From: Chamaelirium japonicum
Lineage: Eukaryota; Streptophyta; Magnoliopsida; Liliales; Melanthiaceae
Length of the DNA: 64,000 nt
Reading direction: 5' to 3'
Assembly (NCBI GenBank): GCA_947650365.1
Contig: OX393549.1
Location: forward strand, 27,929,209 to 27,993,208
Shown here: positions 27,251 to 41,205 of the stretch, in pieces
Numbering within the stretch: position 1 is the first letter of the stretch
How the letters are laid out: each line of letters starts with the position of its first letter
Made by a program: the position numbers and the translations under genes
Notes under the pieces: generated by a model
Database searches by the model: none
What the model was told of the DNA's origin: nothing
Seen by the model: only the letters and a program-made list of their open reading frames with translations

Positions 27251-28673
27251 ATGGATCATATTAATGAGTAAGAATGGATCGTACGAATGAAATAGAATGG
27301 ATTGTGCGAATGAATTAGAACGGACCGTACGAATGAATTAGACGTACAAATGAATTAGAATGGATACATTCGTGCGAATAAATTAGAATGGATCATACGA
27401 ATGAGTAAGAATGGATCGTGCGAATGAGTTAGAATGGATCGTGCGAATGAATTAGAATGGATCGTATGAATGAATTTGAATGGATCGTACGAATGAGTAA
27501 GAATGGATCGTACGAATGAAATAGAATGGATTGTACGAATGAATTAGAATGGATTCGTACGAATGAATTAGAATGGATTCGTACGAATGAATTAGAATGG
27601 ATACATTCGTGCGAATGAATTAGAATGGATCATACGAATGAGTAAGATTGGATCGTATGAATGAAATAGAATAGATTGTACGAATGAATTAGAACGGATC
27701 CTACGAATGAATTAGAATGGATCGTGTGAAAGAATTAGAATGGATTGTATGAATTAATTAGAATGGATCGTACGAATGAATTAGAATGGATCGTACGAAT
27801 GAATTAGAATGGATGCATTCGTGCGAATGAATTAGAATAGATCGTACGAATGAATTAGAATGGATATATTCGTGCAAATGAATTAGAATGGATCGCATGA
27901 ATGAATTAGAATGGAACGTATGAGTGAATTAGAACGGATCGTACGAATGAAATAGAATGAATTAGAATGAATTAGAATTGATCGTACGAATGAAATAGAA
28001 TGGATTGTACGAATGATTTAGAATGGATCGTACGAATGAATTAGAATGGATCGTACGAATGATTTAGAATGGATACATTCGTGCGAATGAATTAGAATGG
28101 ATCATACGAATGAGTAAGAATGGATCGTATGAATGAAATAGAATGGATTGTACGAATGAATTAGAATGGATTCGTACGAATGAATTAGAATGGATACATT
28201 CGTGCGAATGAATTAGAATGGATCGTACCAATGAGTAAGAATGGATCGTACGAATGAAATAGAATGGATTGTGCGAATGAATTAGAATGGATCGTACGAA
28301 TGAATTAGAATGGATCGTACGAATGAATTAGAATGGATCATACGAATTAATTAGAATGGATCATGCGAATGAATTAGAATGGATCGTACGAATGAATTAG
28401 AATGGATCGTACGAATGAATTAGAATGGATCGTACGAATGAATTAGAATGGATCATACGAATTAATTAGAATGGATCATACGAATGAATTAGAATGGATC
28501 GTATGAATGAATTAGAATGGATCGTACGAATGAATTAGAATGGATACATTTGTGCGAATGACTTAGAATGGATCGTACGAATGGATTAGAATGGATCGTA
28601 CGAATGGATTAGAATGGATACATTCGTGCAAATGAATTAGAATGGATTGTATGAATAAATTAGAATGGATCAT
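27251..28673 (-). repeat. Minus half of HOR copy C
   Basis: Closes at GGATCATACGATCC, a CpG-decayed form of the junction palindrome that is perfect at 22,001 and 25,337. Confidence 0.92.
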
Positions 28674-29664
28674 ACGATCCATTCGAATTCATTCACACGA
28701 TCCATTCTAATTCATTCGTACGATCCATTCTAATTCATTCATACAATCCATTCTAATTCATTCGTACGATCCATTCTAATTCATTCGTATATTCCATTCT
28801 AATTCATTCGTACGATCTATTCTATTTCATTCGTACGATCCATTCTTACTCATTCGTATGATCCATTCTAATTCATTCGGACGAATGTATCCATTCTAAT
28901 TTATTCGTACGATCCATTCTAATTCATTCGTACGATCCATTCTAATTCATTCGTACGATCCATTCTTACTCATTCGTATGATCCATTCTAATTCATTCGT
29001 ACGATCCATTCTAATTCATTCGCTCGAATATATCCATTCTAATCCATTCGTACGATCTATTCTAATTCATTCGTACGATCCATTCTAATTCATTCGCACG
29101 ATCCATTCTAATTCATTCGTACGATCCATTCTAATTCATTCGTACGATCCATTCTAATTCATTCGTAAGATCCATTCTAATTAATTCGTATGATCCATTC
29201 TAATTCATTCGTACGATCCATTCTAATTCATTTGCACGAATATAATTCATTCGTACGATCCATTCTAATTCATTCGCACGAATGTAACCATTCTAATTCA
29301 TTCGTACGATCCATTCTAATTAATTTGTATGATCCATTCTAATTCATTCGTACGATCCATTCTAATTCATTCATACAATCCATTTAGATTCATTCGCACA
29401 AATGTATCCATTCAAATTCATTCGTATGATCCATTCTACGATCCATTCTAATTCATTCGTATATTCCATTCTAATTCATTAGCACGATCCATGCTAATGA
29501 ATTAGAATGGATCGTACGATCCAATCTAATTCATTCATACGATCCATTCTTACTCATTCGTATGATCCATTCTAATTCAATCGTACGATCCATTTTAATT
29601 CATTCGTATGATCCATTCTAATTCCTTCGTATGATCCATTCTAATTCATTCGTACGATCCATTC
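28674..29664. repeat. 3,336-bp HOR, partial copy D
   Basis: Follows copies B and C at +3,336 and includes the micro-inversion at 29,474-29,536. It breaks off near 29,664, where TTACTCGTTGG replaces TAATTCATTC. About 990 bp are retained. Confidence 0.9.
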
Positions 29665-30272
29665 TTACTCGTTGGTACGATCCATTCTAATTCATTCGCA
29701 CGAATGTATCCATTCTAATTCATTCGTACGAATCCATTCTAATTCATTCGTACAATCTATTCTATTTCATTCGTACGATCCATTCTAATCCATTCTAATT
29801 CATTCGTACGATCCATTCTTACTCATTCGTACGATCCATTCTAATTCATTCGTTCGATCCATTCTAATTCATTCGCACGGTCCATTCTAATTCATTCGTA
29901 TGATCCATTCTAATCCATTCGTACGATCCATTCTAATTCATTCGTACGATCCATTCTAATTCATTCGTCCGATCCATTCTAATTCATTCGCACGAATGTA
30001 TCCATTCTAATTCATTCGTACGATCCATTCTAATTCATTCGTACGATCCATTCTAATTCATTCGCACGAATGTATCCATTCTAGTTCATTCGTATGATCC
30101 ATTCTAATTCATTCGTACGATCCATTCTAATTCATTCGCACGATCCATTCTAATTCATTCGTACGATCAATTCTAATTCATTCGTGCAATCCATTCTATT
30201 TTATTCGTACGATCCATTCTTACTCATTCGTACGATCTATTCTAATTCATTCACACGAATGTATCTATTCAT
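28674..30272 (+). repeat. Satellite block, plus orientation
   Basis: HOR copy D followed by about 600 bp of other plus units. It ends at ATTCATACGAAT (30,267-30,278). Confidence 0.9.
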
Positions 30273-31185
30273 ACGAATGAATTAGAATAGATTGTACGAA
30301 TGAATTAGAATGGATCGTACGAAGGAATTAGAATGGATCGTACGAATGAATTAGAATGGATCGTACGAAGGAATTAGAATGGATCGTACGAATGAATTAG
30401 AATGGATCGTACGATTGAATTAGAATGGATCATACGAATGAGTAAGAATGGATCGTATGAATGAATTAGATTGGATCGTACGATCCATTCTAATTCATTA
30501 GCATGGATCGTGCTAATGAATTAGAATGGAATATACGAGTGAATTAGAATGGATCGTACGAATGAATTCGAATGAATTAGAATGGATCGTACGAATGAAT
30601 TAGAATAGATCATAGGAATGAGTTAGAATGGATCGTGCAAATGAATTAGAATGGATACATTCGTGCGAATGAATTAGAATGGATCGTGCGAATGAATTAG
30701 AATGGATCGTACGAATGAATTAGAATGGATATATTTGAACGAATAAATTAGAATGGATCATACGAATGAATTAGAATGGATCGTACGAATGAATTAGAAT
30801 GGATAGTGCGAATTAATTAGAATCGATCGTACTAATGAATTAGAATGGATCGTACGAATGAATTAGAATGGATCATACGAATGAGTAAGAATGGATCATA
30901 CGAATGAATTAGAATGGATCGTACGAATGAATTAGAATGGATCGTACGAATAAATTAGAATGGATACATTCGTTCGAATGAATTAGAATGGATCATACGA
31001 ATGAGTAATAATGGATCGTACGAATGAAATAGAATAGATTGTACGAATGAATTAGAATGGATCCTACGAATGAATTAGAATGGATCGTGTGAAAGAATTA
31101 GAATGGATTGTATGAATGAATTAGAATGGATCGTATGAATGAATTAGAATGGATCGTGCGAATGAATTCGAATGGATCGTACGAA
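30273..31185 (-). repeat. Satellite block, minus orientation, with one-unit inversion
   Basis: A plus unit at about 30,480-30,502 is part of the inverted micro-inversion element 30,459-30,521. From 30,518 the sequence matches 47,158 onward. It closes on GAATTC at 31,183-31,188. Confidence 0.9.
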
Positions 31186-31735
31186 TTCATTCTAATTCAT
31201 TCATACAATCCATTCTAATTCTTTCACACGATCCATTCTAATTCATTCGTACGTTCTATTCTAATTCATTAGCACGATCCATGCTAATTCATTCGTTCGA
31301 TCAATTCTAATTCATTAGCACGATCCATTCTAATTCATTCGTACGATCCATTCTAATTCATTCGCACGATCCATTCTAATTCATTCATAGGATCCATTCT
31401 AATTCATTCATACGATCTATTCTAATTCTTACGCACGAATGTATCCATTCTAATTCATTCGCACGAATGTATCCATTCTAATTCATTCGTACAATCCATT
31501 CTAATTCATTCGTACGATCCATTCTAATTCATTCGTACGATCCATTCTAATTCATTCATACGATCTATTCTAATTCATTCATACAATCCATTCTAATTCT
31601 TTCACATGATCCATTCTAATTCATTCGTACGATCCATTCTAATTCATTCGCACAATCCATTCTATTTCATTCGTACGATCCATTCTTACTCATTCGTATG
31701 ATCCATTCTAATTCATTCGCACGAATGTATCCATA
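31186..31735 (+). repeat. Satellite block, plus orientation
   Basis: Ends at CCATAATGG centred on 31,735. Its last 200 bp carry the ordered variants TTCTTTCACA, TATTTC, TTACTC that appear mirrored in minus blocks. Confidence 0.9.
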
Positions 31736-31887
31736 ATGGATCATACGAATGAGTAAGAATGGATCGTACGAATGAAATAGAATGGATTGTGCGAATGAAT
31801 TAGAATGGACCGTACGAATGAATTATAATGGATACATTCGTGCGAATAAATTAGAATGGATCATACGAATGAGTAAGAATGGATCGT
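31736..31887 (-). repeat. Short minus-oriented satellite block
   Basis: About 150 bp. It ends in a direct joint, GGATCGTCATTC, with no palindrome. The same joint is at 48,541. Confidence 0.9.
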
Positions 31888-33098
31888 CATTCTAATTCAT
31901 TCGTATGATCCATTCTAATTCATTTGTATCCATTCTATTTAATTCGCACGATCCATTCTAATTCATTCGCGCAATCTATTCTAATTCATTCGTACGATCC
32001 ATTCTAATTCATTCGTACGATCCATTCTAATTCATTCATACAATCCATTCTAATTTATTCGCACGAATGTATCCATTCTAATTCATTCGTACGATCCATT
32101 CTAATTCATTCTCACAATCTATTCTAATTCATTCATACGATCCATTCTAATTCATTCGCACGAATGTATCCATTCTAATTCATTCATACGATCCATTCTA
32201 CTTCATTCGTACTATCCGTTCTAATTCGCTCATACGATCCATTCTAATTCATTCATACGATCCATTCTAATTCATTCGTACGAATATATCCATTCTAATT
32301 CTTTCGTACGATGCATTCTAATTCATTCGTACGATCCATTCTAATTCATTCATTTGATCCATTCTAATTCATTCGTACGATCCATTCTAATTCATTCGTC
32401 CGATCCATTCTAATTCATTCGCACGAATGTATCCATTCTAATTCATTCGTACGATCCATTCTAATTCATTCGCACGATCCATTCTAATTCATTCGTACGA
32501 TCCATTCTAATTCATTCATAAAATCTATTCTAATTCATTCATACAATCCATTCTAATTCTTTCACACGATCCATTCTAATTCATTCGTACGATCCATTCT
32601 AATTCATTCGCACAATCCATTCTATTTCATTCGTACGATCCATTCTTACTCATTGGTACGATCCATTCTAATTCATTAGCACGATCCATTCTAATTCATT
32701 CGTACGATCCATTCTAATTCATTCGCACGATCCATTCTAATTTATTCGTACAATCCATTATAATTCTTTCACACGATCCATTCTAATTCATTCGTACGAT
32801 CCATTCTAATTTATTCGTACGATCTATTCTAATTCATTCGTACGATCCATTCTAATTCATTCGTACGATCCATTCTAATTCCTTCGTACGATCCATTCTA
32901 ATTCATTCATATAATCTATTCTAATTCATTCATACAATCCATTCTAATTCTTTCACACGATCCATTCTAATTCATTCGTACGATCCATTCTAATTCATTC
33001 GCACAATCCATTCTAATTCATTCGCACGAATGTATCCATTCTAAATCATTCGTACAATCCATTCTATTTCATTCGTACGATCCATTCTTACTCATTGT
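31888..33098 (+). repeat. Satellite block, plus orientation
   Basis: Diverges from the 48.9-kb copy near 32,290. From there it resembles 8.7-9.1 kb. It ends at CATTGTACGAATG (GTAC at 33,097-33,100). Confidence 0.9.
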
Positions 33099-36000
33099 AC
33101 GAATGAATTAGAATGGATCCTACGAATGAATTAGAATGGATCGTGTGAAAGAATTAGAATGGATTGTACGAATGAATTAGAATGGATCGTACGAATGAAT
33201 TAGAATGGATCGTACGAATGAATTAGAATGGATCGTGAGAAAGAATTAGAATGGATTGTATGAATGAATTAGAATGGATCGTACGAATGAATTAGAATGG
33301 ATCGTACGAATGAATTAGAATGGGTCGTACGAATGAATTAGAATGGATCTTACGAATGAATTAGAATGGATCGTACGAATGAATTAGAATGGATCGTACG
33401 AATAAATTAGAATGGATACATTCGTCCGAATAAATTAGAATGGATCATACGAATGAGTAAGAATGGATCGTACGAATGAAATAGAATAGATTGTACGAAT
33501 GAATTAGAATGGATCCTACGAATGAATTCGAATGGATCGTACGAATGAATTAGAATGGATCATATTAATGAATTAGAATGGATCGTACGAATGAATTAGA
33601 ATGGATACATTCGTGCGAATGAATTAGAATGGATCGTGCGAATCAATTAGACTGGATCGTGCGAATGAATAAGAATAGATCATACGAATGAATTAGAATG
33701 GATCATATGAATGAATTAGAATGGATCGTACGAATGAATTAGAATGGATCGTACGAATAAATTTGAATGGATATATTCGTCCGAATGAAGTAGAATGGAT
33801 CATACGAATGAGTAAGAATGGATCATACGAATGATATAGAATAGATTGTACGAATGAATTAGAATGGATCCTACGAATGAATTAGAATAGATCGTGTGAA
33901 AGAATTAGAATGGATTGTATGAATGAATTAGAATGGATCGTGCGAATGAATTAGAATGGATCGTACGAATGAATTAGAATGGATACATTTGTGCGAATGA
34001 ATTAGAATGGATCGTACGAATGAATTAGAATGGATCGTATGAATGAATTAGAATGGATCGTACGAATGAATTAGAATGGATCGTGCGAATGAATTAGAAT
34101 GGATCCTACGAATGAATTAGAATGGATCGTGTGAAAGAATTAGAATGGATCGTACGAATGAATTAGAATGGATCGTGCGAATGAATTAGAATGGATCGTA
34201 CGAATGAATTAGAATGGATACATCTGTGCGAATGAATTAGAATGGATCGTACGAATGAATTAGAATGGATCGTACGAATGAATTAGAATGGATCGTGCGA
34301 ATGAATTAGAATGGATCGTACGAATGAATTAGAATGGATCGTACGAATGAACTAGAATGGATACATTCGTGCGAATGAATTTGAATGGATCGTACGAATG
34401 AATTAGAATGGATCGTACGAATGAATTAGAATGGATCTTACGAATGAATTAGAATGGATCGTACGAATGAATTAGAATGGATCGTATGAATGAATTAGAA
34501 TGGATCTTACGAATGAATTAGAATAGATCGTACGAATGAACTAGAATGGATACATTCATGCGAATGAATTAGAATGGATCGTATGAATGAATTAGAATGG
34601 ATCGTACAAATGAATTAGAATGGATCTTACGAATGAACTAGAATGGATCGTACGAATGAATTAGAATAGATCGTACGAATGAATTAGAATGGATACATTC
34701 GTGCGAATGAATAAGAATGGATCGGACGAATGAATTAGAATGGATCGTACGAATGAATTAGAATGGATCAAATGAATGAATTAGAATGGTTATATTCATG
34801 CGAATGAATTAGAATGGATCGAACGAATGGATTAGAATGGATCGTACGAATGGATTAGAATGGATGCATTCGAGCGAATGAATTAGAATGGATCGTACGA
34901 ATGAATTAGAATGGATCGTACGAATGGATTAGAATGGATCCTACGAATGGATTAGAATGGATACCTTTGTGCATATGAATTAGAAGGGATCGTACGAATG
35001 AATTAGAATGGATCATATTAATGAATTAGAATGGATCGTACGAATGAATTAGAATGGATCATATTAATAAATTAGAATGGATCGTACGAATGAATTAGAA
35101 TGGATACATTCGTGCGAATGAATTAGAATGGATCGTGCGAATACATTAGACTCGATCGTGCGAATGAATAAGAATGGATCATACGAATGAATTAGAATGG
35201 ATCGTACGAATTAATTAGAATGGATACATTCGTGCGAATGAATTAGAATGGATTGTATGAATGAATTAGAATGGATCGTACGAATGAATTAGAATGGATC
35301 ATACGAATTAATTAGAATGGATCATACGAATTAATTAGAATGGATCGTACGAATGAATTAGAATGGATCGTACGAATGAACAAGAATGGATCGTACGAAT
35401 GAACTAGAATGGATACATTTGTGCGAATGAATTAGAATGCATCGTACGAATGAATTAGAATGGATCGTACGAATGAATTAGAATGAATCTTACGAATGAA
35501 TTAGAATGGATCGTACGAATGAATTAGAATGGATCGTACGAATGAATTAGAATGGATACATTCGTGCGAATGAATTAGAATGGATCGGACGAATGAATTA
35601 GAATGGTCCGGACGAATGAATTTGAATGGATCAAATGAATGAATTAGAATGGTTACATTCATGCGAATGAATTAGAATGGATCGTACGAATGGATTAGAA
35701 TGGATCGTACGAATGGATTAGAATGGATCGTACGAATGGATTAGAATGGATACATTCGTGCGAATGAATTAGAATGGATTGTATGAATGAATTAGAATGG
35801 ATCGTACGAATGAATTAGAATGGATCGTATGAGTGAATTACAATGGATACGAAGGAATTAGAATGGATCGTATGAAGGAATTAGAATGGATCATACGAAT
35901 GAAATAGAATGGATCGTACGAAGGAATTAGAATGGATCGTACGAAGGAATTAGAATGGATCGTACGAAGGAATTAGAATGGATCGTACGAATGAATTAGA

Positions 36001-36407
36001 ATGGATATATTCGTGCAAATGAATTAGAATGGATCGTATGAATGAATTAGAATGGATCGTATGAGTGAATTAGAACGGATAGTACGAATGAAGTAGAATG
36101 GATCGTATGAATGAATTAGAATGGATACATTCGTGCAAATGAATTAGAATGGATCGTATGAATGAATTAGAATAGATTGTGCGAATGAATTAGAATGGAT
36201 CGTACGAATGAATTAGAATGGATACATTCGTGCGAATAAATTAGAATGGATTGTATGAATGAATTAGAATGGATCGTACAAATGAATTAGAATGGATCGT
36301 ACGAATGAATTAGAATAGATTGCGCGAATGAATTAGAATGGATCGTGCGAATGAAATAGAATAGATACAAATGAATTAGAATGGATCATATGAATGAATT
36401 AGAATGA
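33099..36407 (-). repeat. Satellite block, minus orientation (longest in window)
   Basis: 3.3 kb of minus units, dense in 28-bp units. The joint to plus is GAATGATGATCC at 36,403-36,414. Confidence 0.9.
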
Positions 36408-36576
36408 TGATCCATTCTTACTCATTCGTATGATCCATTCTAATTTATTCGCACGAATGTATCAATTCTAATTAATTCGTACGTCTAATTCATTCGTACG
36501 GTCCATTCTAATTCATTCGCACAATCCATTCTATTTCATTCGTACGATCCATTCTTACTCATTCGTATGATCCATT
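36408..36576 (+). repeat. Short plus-oriented satellite block
   Basis: About 170 bp. It carries the 17-bp deletion unit CGTACGTCTAATTC (about 36,479) shared with 16,463 and 41,107, and ends at CCATTATGG. Confidence 0.9.
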
Positions 36577-37846
36577 ATGGATACATTCGTGCGAATGAAT
36601 TGGAATGGATCATACGAACGAGTAAGAATGGATCGTACGAATGAAAGAGAATGGATTGTGCGAATGAATTAGAATGGATCGTACGAATGAATTAGAATGG
36701 ATCGTGTGAAAGAATTAGAATGGATTGAATGAATGAATTAGAATAGATCGTATGAATGAATTAGAATGGATCGTACGAATGAATTAGAATGGATCGTACG
36801 AATGAATTAGAATGGATATATTCGTGCAAATGAATTAGAATGGATCGTATGAATGTATTAGAATGGATCGTATGAGTGAATTAGAATGGATCATACGAAT
36901 TAATTAGAATGGATCATTCGAATGAATTAGAATGGATCGTACGAATGAATTAGAATGGATCGTACGAATGAATTAGAATGGATACATTCGTGCGAATGAA
37001 TTAGAATGGATTGTGCGAATGAATAAGAACAGATCGTGCGAATGAATTAGAATGGATCGTACGAATGAATTAGAATGGATCGTGCGAATGAATTAGAATG
37101 GATCGTACGAATGAATTACAATGAATACATTTGTGCGAATGAATTAGAATGGATCGTACGAATGAATTAGAATGGATCGTATGAATGAATTAGAATGGAT
37201 CGTACGAATGAATTAGAATGGATCGTGCGAATGAATTAGAATGGATCGTACGAATGAATTAGAATGGATCGTACGAATGAACTAGAATGGATACATTCGT
37301 GCGAATGAATTAGAATGGATCGTACGAATGAATTAGAATGGTTCGTACGAATGAATTAGAATGGATCTTACGAATGAATTAGAATGGATCGTACGAATGA
37401 ATTAGAATGGATCGTACGAATGAATTAGAATGGATACATTTGTGCGAATGAATTAGAATGGATCGTACGAATGAATTAGAATGGATCGTATGAATGAATT
37501 AGAATGGATCGTACGAATGAATTAGAATGGATCGTACGAAGGAATTAGAATGGATCGTATGAATGAATTAGAATGGATATATTCGTGGAAATGAATTAGA
37601 ATGGATCGTATGAATGTATTAGAATGGATCGTATGAGTGAATTAGAATGGATCGTGCGAATGAATTAGAATGGATTGTATGAATGAATTAGAATGGATCG
37701 CACGAATGAATTAGAATGGATCATACGAATTAATTAGAATGGATCATACGAATGAATTAGAATGGATCGTACGAATGAATTAGAATTGAATCTTACGAAT
37801 GAATTAGAATGGATCGTACGAATGAATTAGAATGGATCCTACGAAT
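36577..37846 (-). repeat. Satellite block, minus orientation
   Basis: Right part of HOR copy 1. It passes into a 65-bp plus block through CCTACGAATGTATCC. Confidence 0.88.
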
Positions 37847-37912
37847 GTATCCATTCTAAATCATTCGTACAATCATTCTATTTCATTCGTACGATCCATT
37901 CTTACTCATTGT
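37847..37912 (+). repeat. Very short plus-oriented block
   Basis: About three units, with a 1-base deletion (CAATCATTC). Paired with 42,453-42,518, which shares the deletion. Confidence 0.88.
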
Positions 37913-40900
37913 ACGAATGAATTAGAATGGATCCTACGAATGAATTAGAATGGATCGTGTAAAAGAATTAGAATGGATTGTACAAATGAATTAGAATGGA
38001 TCGTACGAATGAATTAGAATGGATCGTGTGAAAGAATTAGAATTGATTGTATGAATGAATTAGAATAGATCATATAAATGAATTAGAATGGATCGTACGA
38101 ATGAATTAGAATGGATCGTACGAATGAATTAGAATGGATCATACGAATGAATTAGAATGGATCATACGAATGAATTAGAATGGATCTTACGAATGAATTA
38201 GAATGGATCGTACGAATGAATTAGAATGGATCGTACGAATAAATTAGAATGGATACATTCGTCCGAATGAATTAGAATGGATCATACGAATGAGTAAGAA
38301 TGGATTGTACGAATGAAATAGAATAGATTGTACGAATGAATTAGAATGGATCCTACGAATGAATTCGAATGGATCGTACGAATGAATTAGAATGGATCAT
38401 ATTAATAAATTAGAATGGATCGTACGAATGAATTAGAATGGATATATTCGTGCGAATGAATTAGAATGGATCGTGCGAATAAATTAGACTGGATCGTGCG
38501 AATGAATAAGAATAGCTCATACGAATGAATTAGAATGGATCATATGAATGAATTAGAATGGATCGTACAAATGAATTAGAATGGATCGTACAAATAAATT
38601 AGAATGGATACATTCGTCCGAATGAAGTAGAATGGATCATACGAATGTGTAAGAATGGATCGTACGAATGAAATAGAATAGATTGTACGAATGAATTAAA
38701 TGGATCCTACGAATGAATTAGAATAGATCATGTGAAAAAATTAGAATGGATTGTATGAATGAATTAGAATGGATCGTGCGAATGAATTAGAATGGATCGT
38801 ACGAATGAATTAGAATGGATATATTTGTGCGAATGAATTAGAATGGATCGTACGAATGCATTAGAATGGATCGTATGAATGAATTAGAATGGATCGTACG
38901 AATGAATTAGAATGGATCGTGCGAATGAATTAGAATGGATCGTACGAATGAATTAGAATGGATACATTTGTGCGAATGAATTAGAATGGATCGTACGAAT
39001 GAATTATAATGGATCGTATGAATGAATTAGAATGGATCGTACGAATGAATTAGAATGGATCGTGCGAATGAATTAGAATGGATCGTACGAATGAATTAGA
39101 ATGGATCGTACGAATGAACTAGAATGGATACATTCGTGCGAATGAATTAGAATGGATTGTACGAATGAATTAGAATGGATCTTACGAATGAATTAGAATG
39201 GATCGTACGAATGAATTAGAATGGATCGTACGAATGAATTAGAATGGATCTTACGAATGAATTAGAATAGATCGTACGAATGAACTAGAATGGATACATT
39301 CGTACGAATGTATTAGAATGGATCGTACGAATGAATTAGAATGGATCGTACGAATGAATTAGAATGGATCTTACGAATGAATTAGAATGAATCGTACGAA
39401 TGAATTAGAATGGATCGTACGAATGAATTAGAATGGATACATTCGTGCGAATGAATTAGAATGGATCGGACGAATGAATTAGAATGGATCGTACGAATGA
39501 ATTAGAATGGATCAAATGAATGAATTAGAATGGTTACATTCATGCGAATGAATTAGAATGGATCGTACGAATGGATTAGAATGGATCGTACGAATGGATT
39601 AGAATGGATACATTCGAGCGAATGAATTAGAATGGATCGTACGAATGAATTAGAATGGATCGTACGAATGGATTAGAATGGATCCTACGAATGGATTAGA
39701 ATGGATACCTTTGTGCATATGAATTAGAATGGATCGTACGAATGAATTAGAATGGATCATATTAATGAATTAGAATGGATCGTACGAATGAATTAGAATG
39801 GATACATTCGTGCGAATGAATTAGAATGGATCGTGCGAATACATTAGACTGGATCGTGCGAATGAATAAGAATGGATCATACGAATGAATTAGAATAGAT
39901 CGTACGAGTTAATTAGAATGGATACATTCGTGCGAATGAATTAGAATAGATTGTATGAATGAATTAGAATGGATCATACGAATGAATTAGAATGGATCAT
40001 ACGAATTAATTAGAATGGATCATACGAATGAATTAGAATGGATCGTACGAATGAATTAGAATGGATCGTACGAATGAACAAGAATGGATCGTACGAATGA
40101 ACTAGAATGGATACATTCGTGCGAATGAATTAAAATGGATCGTACAAATGAATTAGAATGGATCGTACGAATGAATTAGAATGGATCTTACGAATGAATT
40201 AGAATGGATCGTACGAATGAATTAGAATGGATCGTACGAATGAATTAGAATGGATACATTCGTGCGAATGAATTAGAATGGGTCGGACGAATGAATTAGA
40301 ATGGATCGTACGAATGAATTTGAATGGATCAAATGAATGAATTAGAATGGTTACATTCATGCGAATGAATTAGAATGGATCGTACGAATGGATTAGAATG
40401 GATCGTACGAATGGATTAGAATGGATACATTCGTGCGAATGAATTAGAATGGATTGTATGAATGAATTAGAATGGATCGTACGAATGAATTAGAATGGAT
40501 CGTATGAGTGAATTAGAATGGATACGAAGGAATTAGAATGGATCGTACGAAGGAATTAGAATAGATCATACGAATGAAATAGAATGGATCGTACGAAGGA
40601 ATTAGAATGGATCGTACGAAGGAATTACAATGGATCGTACGAATGAATTAGAATGGATATATTCATGCAAATGAATTAGAATGGATCGTATGAATGAATT
40701 AGAATGGATCGTATGAGTGAATTAGAACGGATAGTACGAATGAAGTAGAATGGATCATATCAATGAATTAGAATAGATACATTCGTGTGAATGAATTAGA
40801 ATGGATCGTATAAATGAATTAGAATAGATTGTGCGAATGAATTAGAATGGATCGTACGAATAAATTAGAATGGATACATTCGTGCGAATAAATTAGAATA

Positions 40901-41036
40901 GATTGTATGAATGAATTAGAATGGATCGTACGAATAAATTAGAATAGATTGCGCGAATGAATTAGAATGGATCGTGCGAATGAAATAGATTGGATATAAA
41001 TGAATTAGAATGGATCATACGAATGAATTAGAATGA
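37913..41036 (-). repeat. Satellite block, minus orientation
   Basis: 3.1 kb of minus units with marker ATACCTTTGTGCATATG at 39,705. It ends at GAATGATGATCC. Confidence 0.9.
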
Positions 41037-41205
41037 TGATCCATTCTTACTCATTCGTATGATCCATTCTAATTTATTCGCACGAATGTATCCATTCTAA
41101 TTCATTCGTACGTCTAATTCATTCGTACGGTCCATTCTAATTCATTCGCACAATCCATTCTATTTCATTCGTACGATCCATTCTTACTCATTCGTATGAT
41201 CCATT
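41037..41205 (+). repeat. Short plus-oriented satellite block
   Basis: Deletion unit CGTACGTCTAATTC at about 41,107, then CCATTATGG junction. Confidence 0.9.

Larger units (their letters stand above)
25338..28673. repeat. 3,336-bp HOR, copy C
   Basis: Near-identical to copy B over most of its length; differences seen by eye are few (e.g. ATTCATG at 24,480 versus ATTCGTG at 27,816). The last 600 bp differ more: GGATCGTATG replaces GGATCATACG near 28,125, and ACGAATTAATT replaces ACAAATTAATT near 28,340. Copies A and B agree with each other there. Confidence 0.95.
30518..32290. repeat. Approx. 1.8-kb duplicated segment, left copy
   Basis: Matches 47,158-48,950. The offset is 16,640 at CATAGGAATG (30,611/47,251) and at TCTAATTCTT (31,421/48,061), and 16,657 after a 17-bp difference near 31,830/48,470. 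All four orientation switches inside it are shared. Confidence 0.88.
33099..37912. repeat. 4.8-kb HOR, copy 1
   Basis: Bounded by the same CTCATTGTACGAATG junction at 33,097, 37,911 and 42,517. Internal marker ATACCTTTGTGCATATG at 34,961 (39,705 and 44,174 in copies 2 and 3). Length 4,814 bp versus 4,606 in copy 2, differing by unit gains and losses. Confidence 0.88.
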
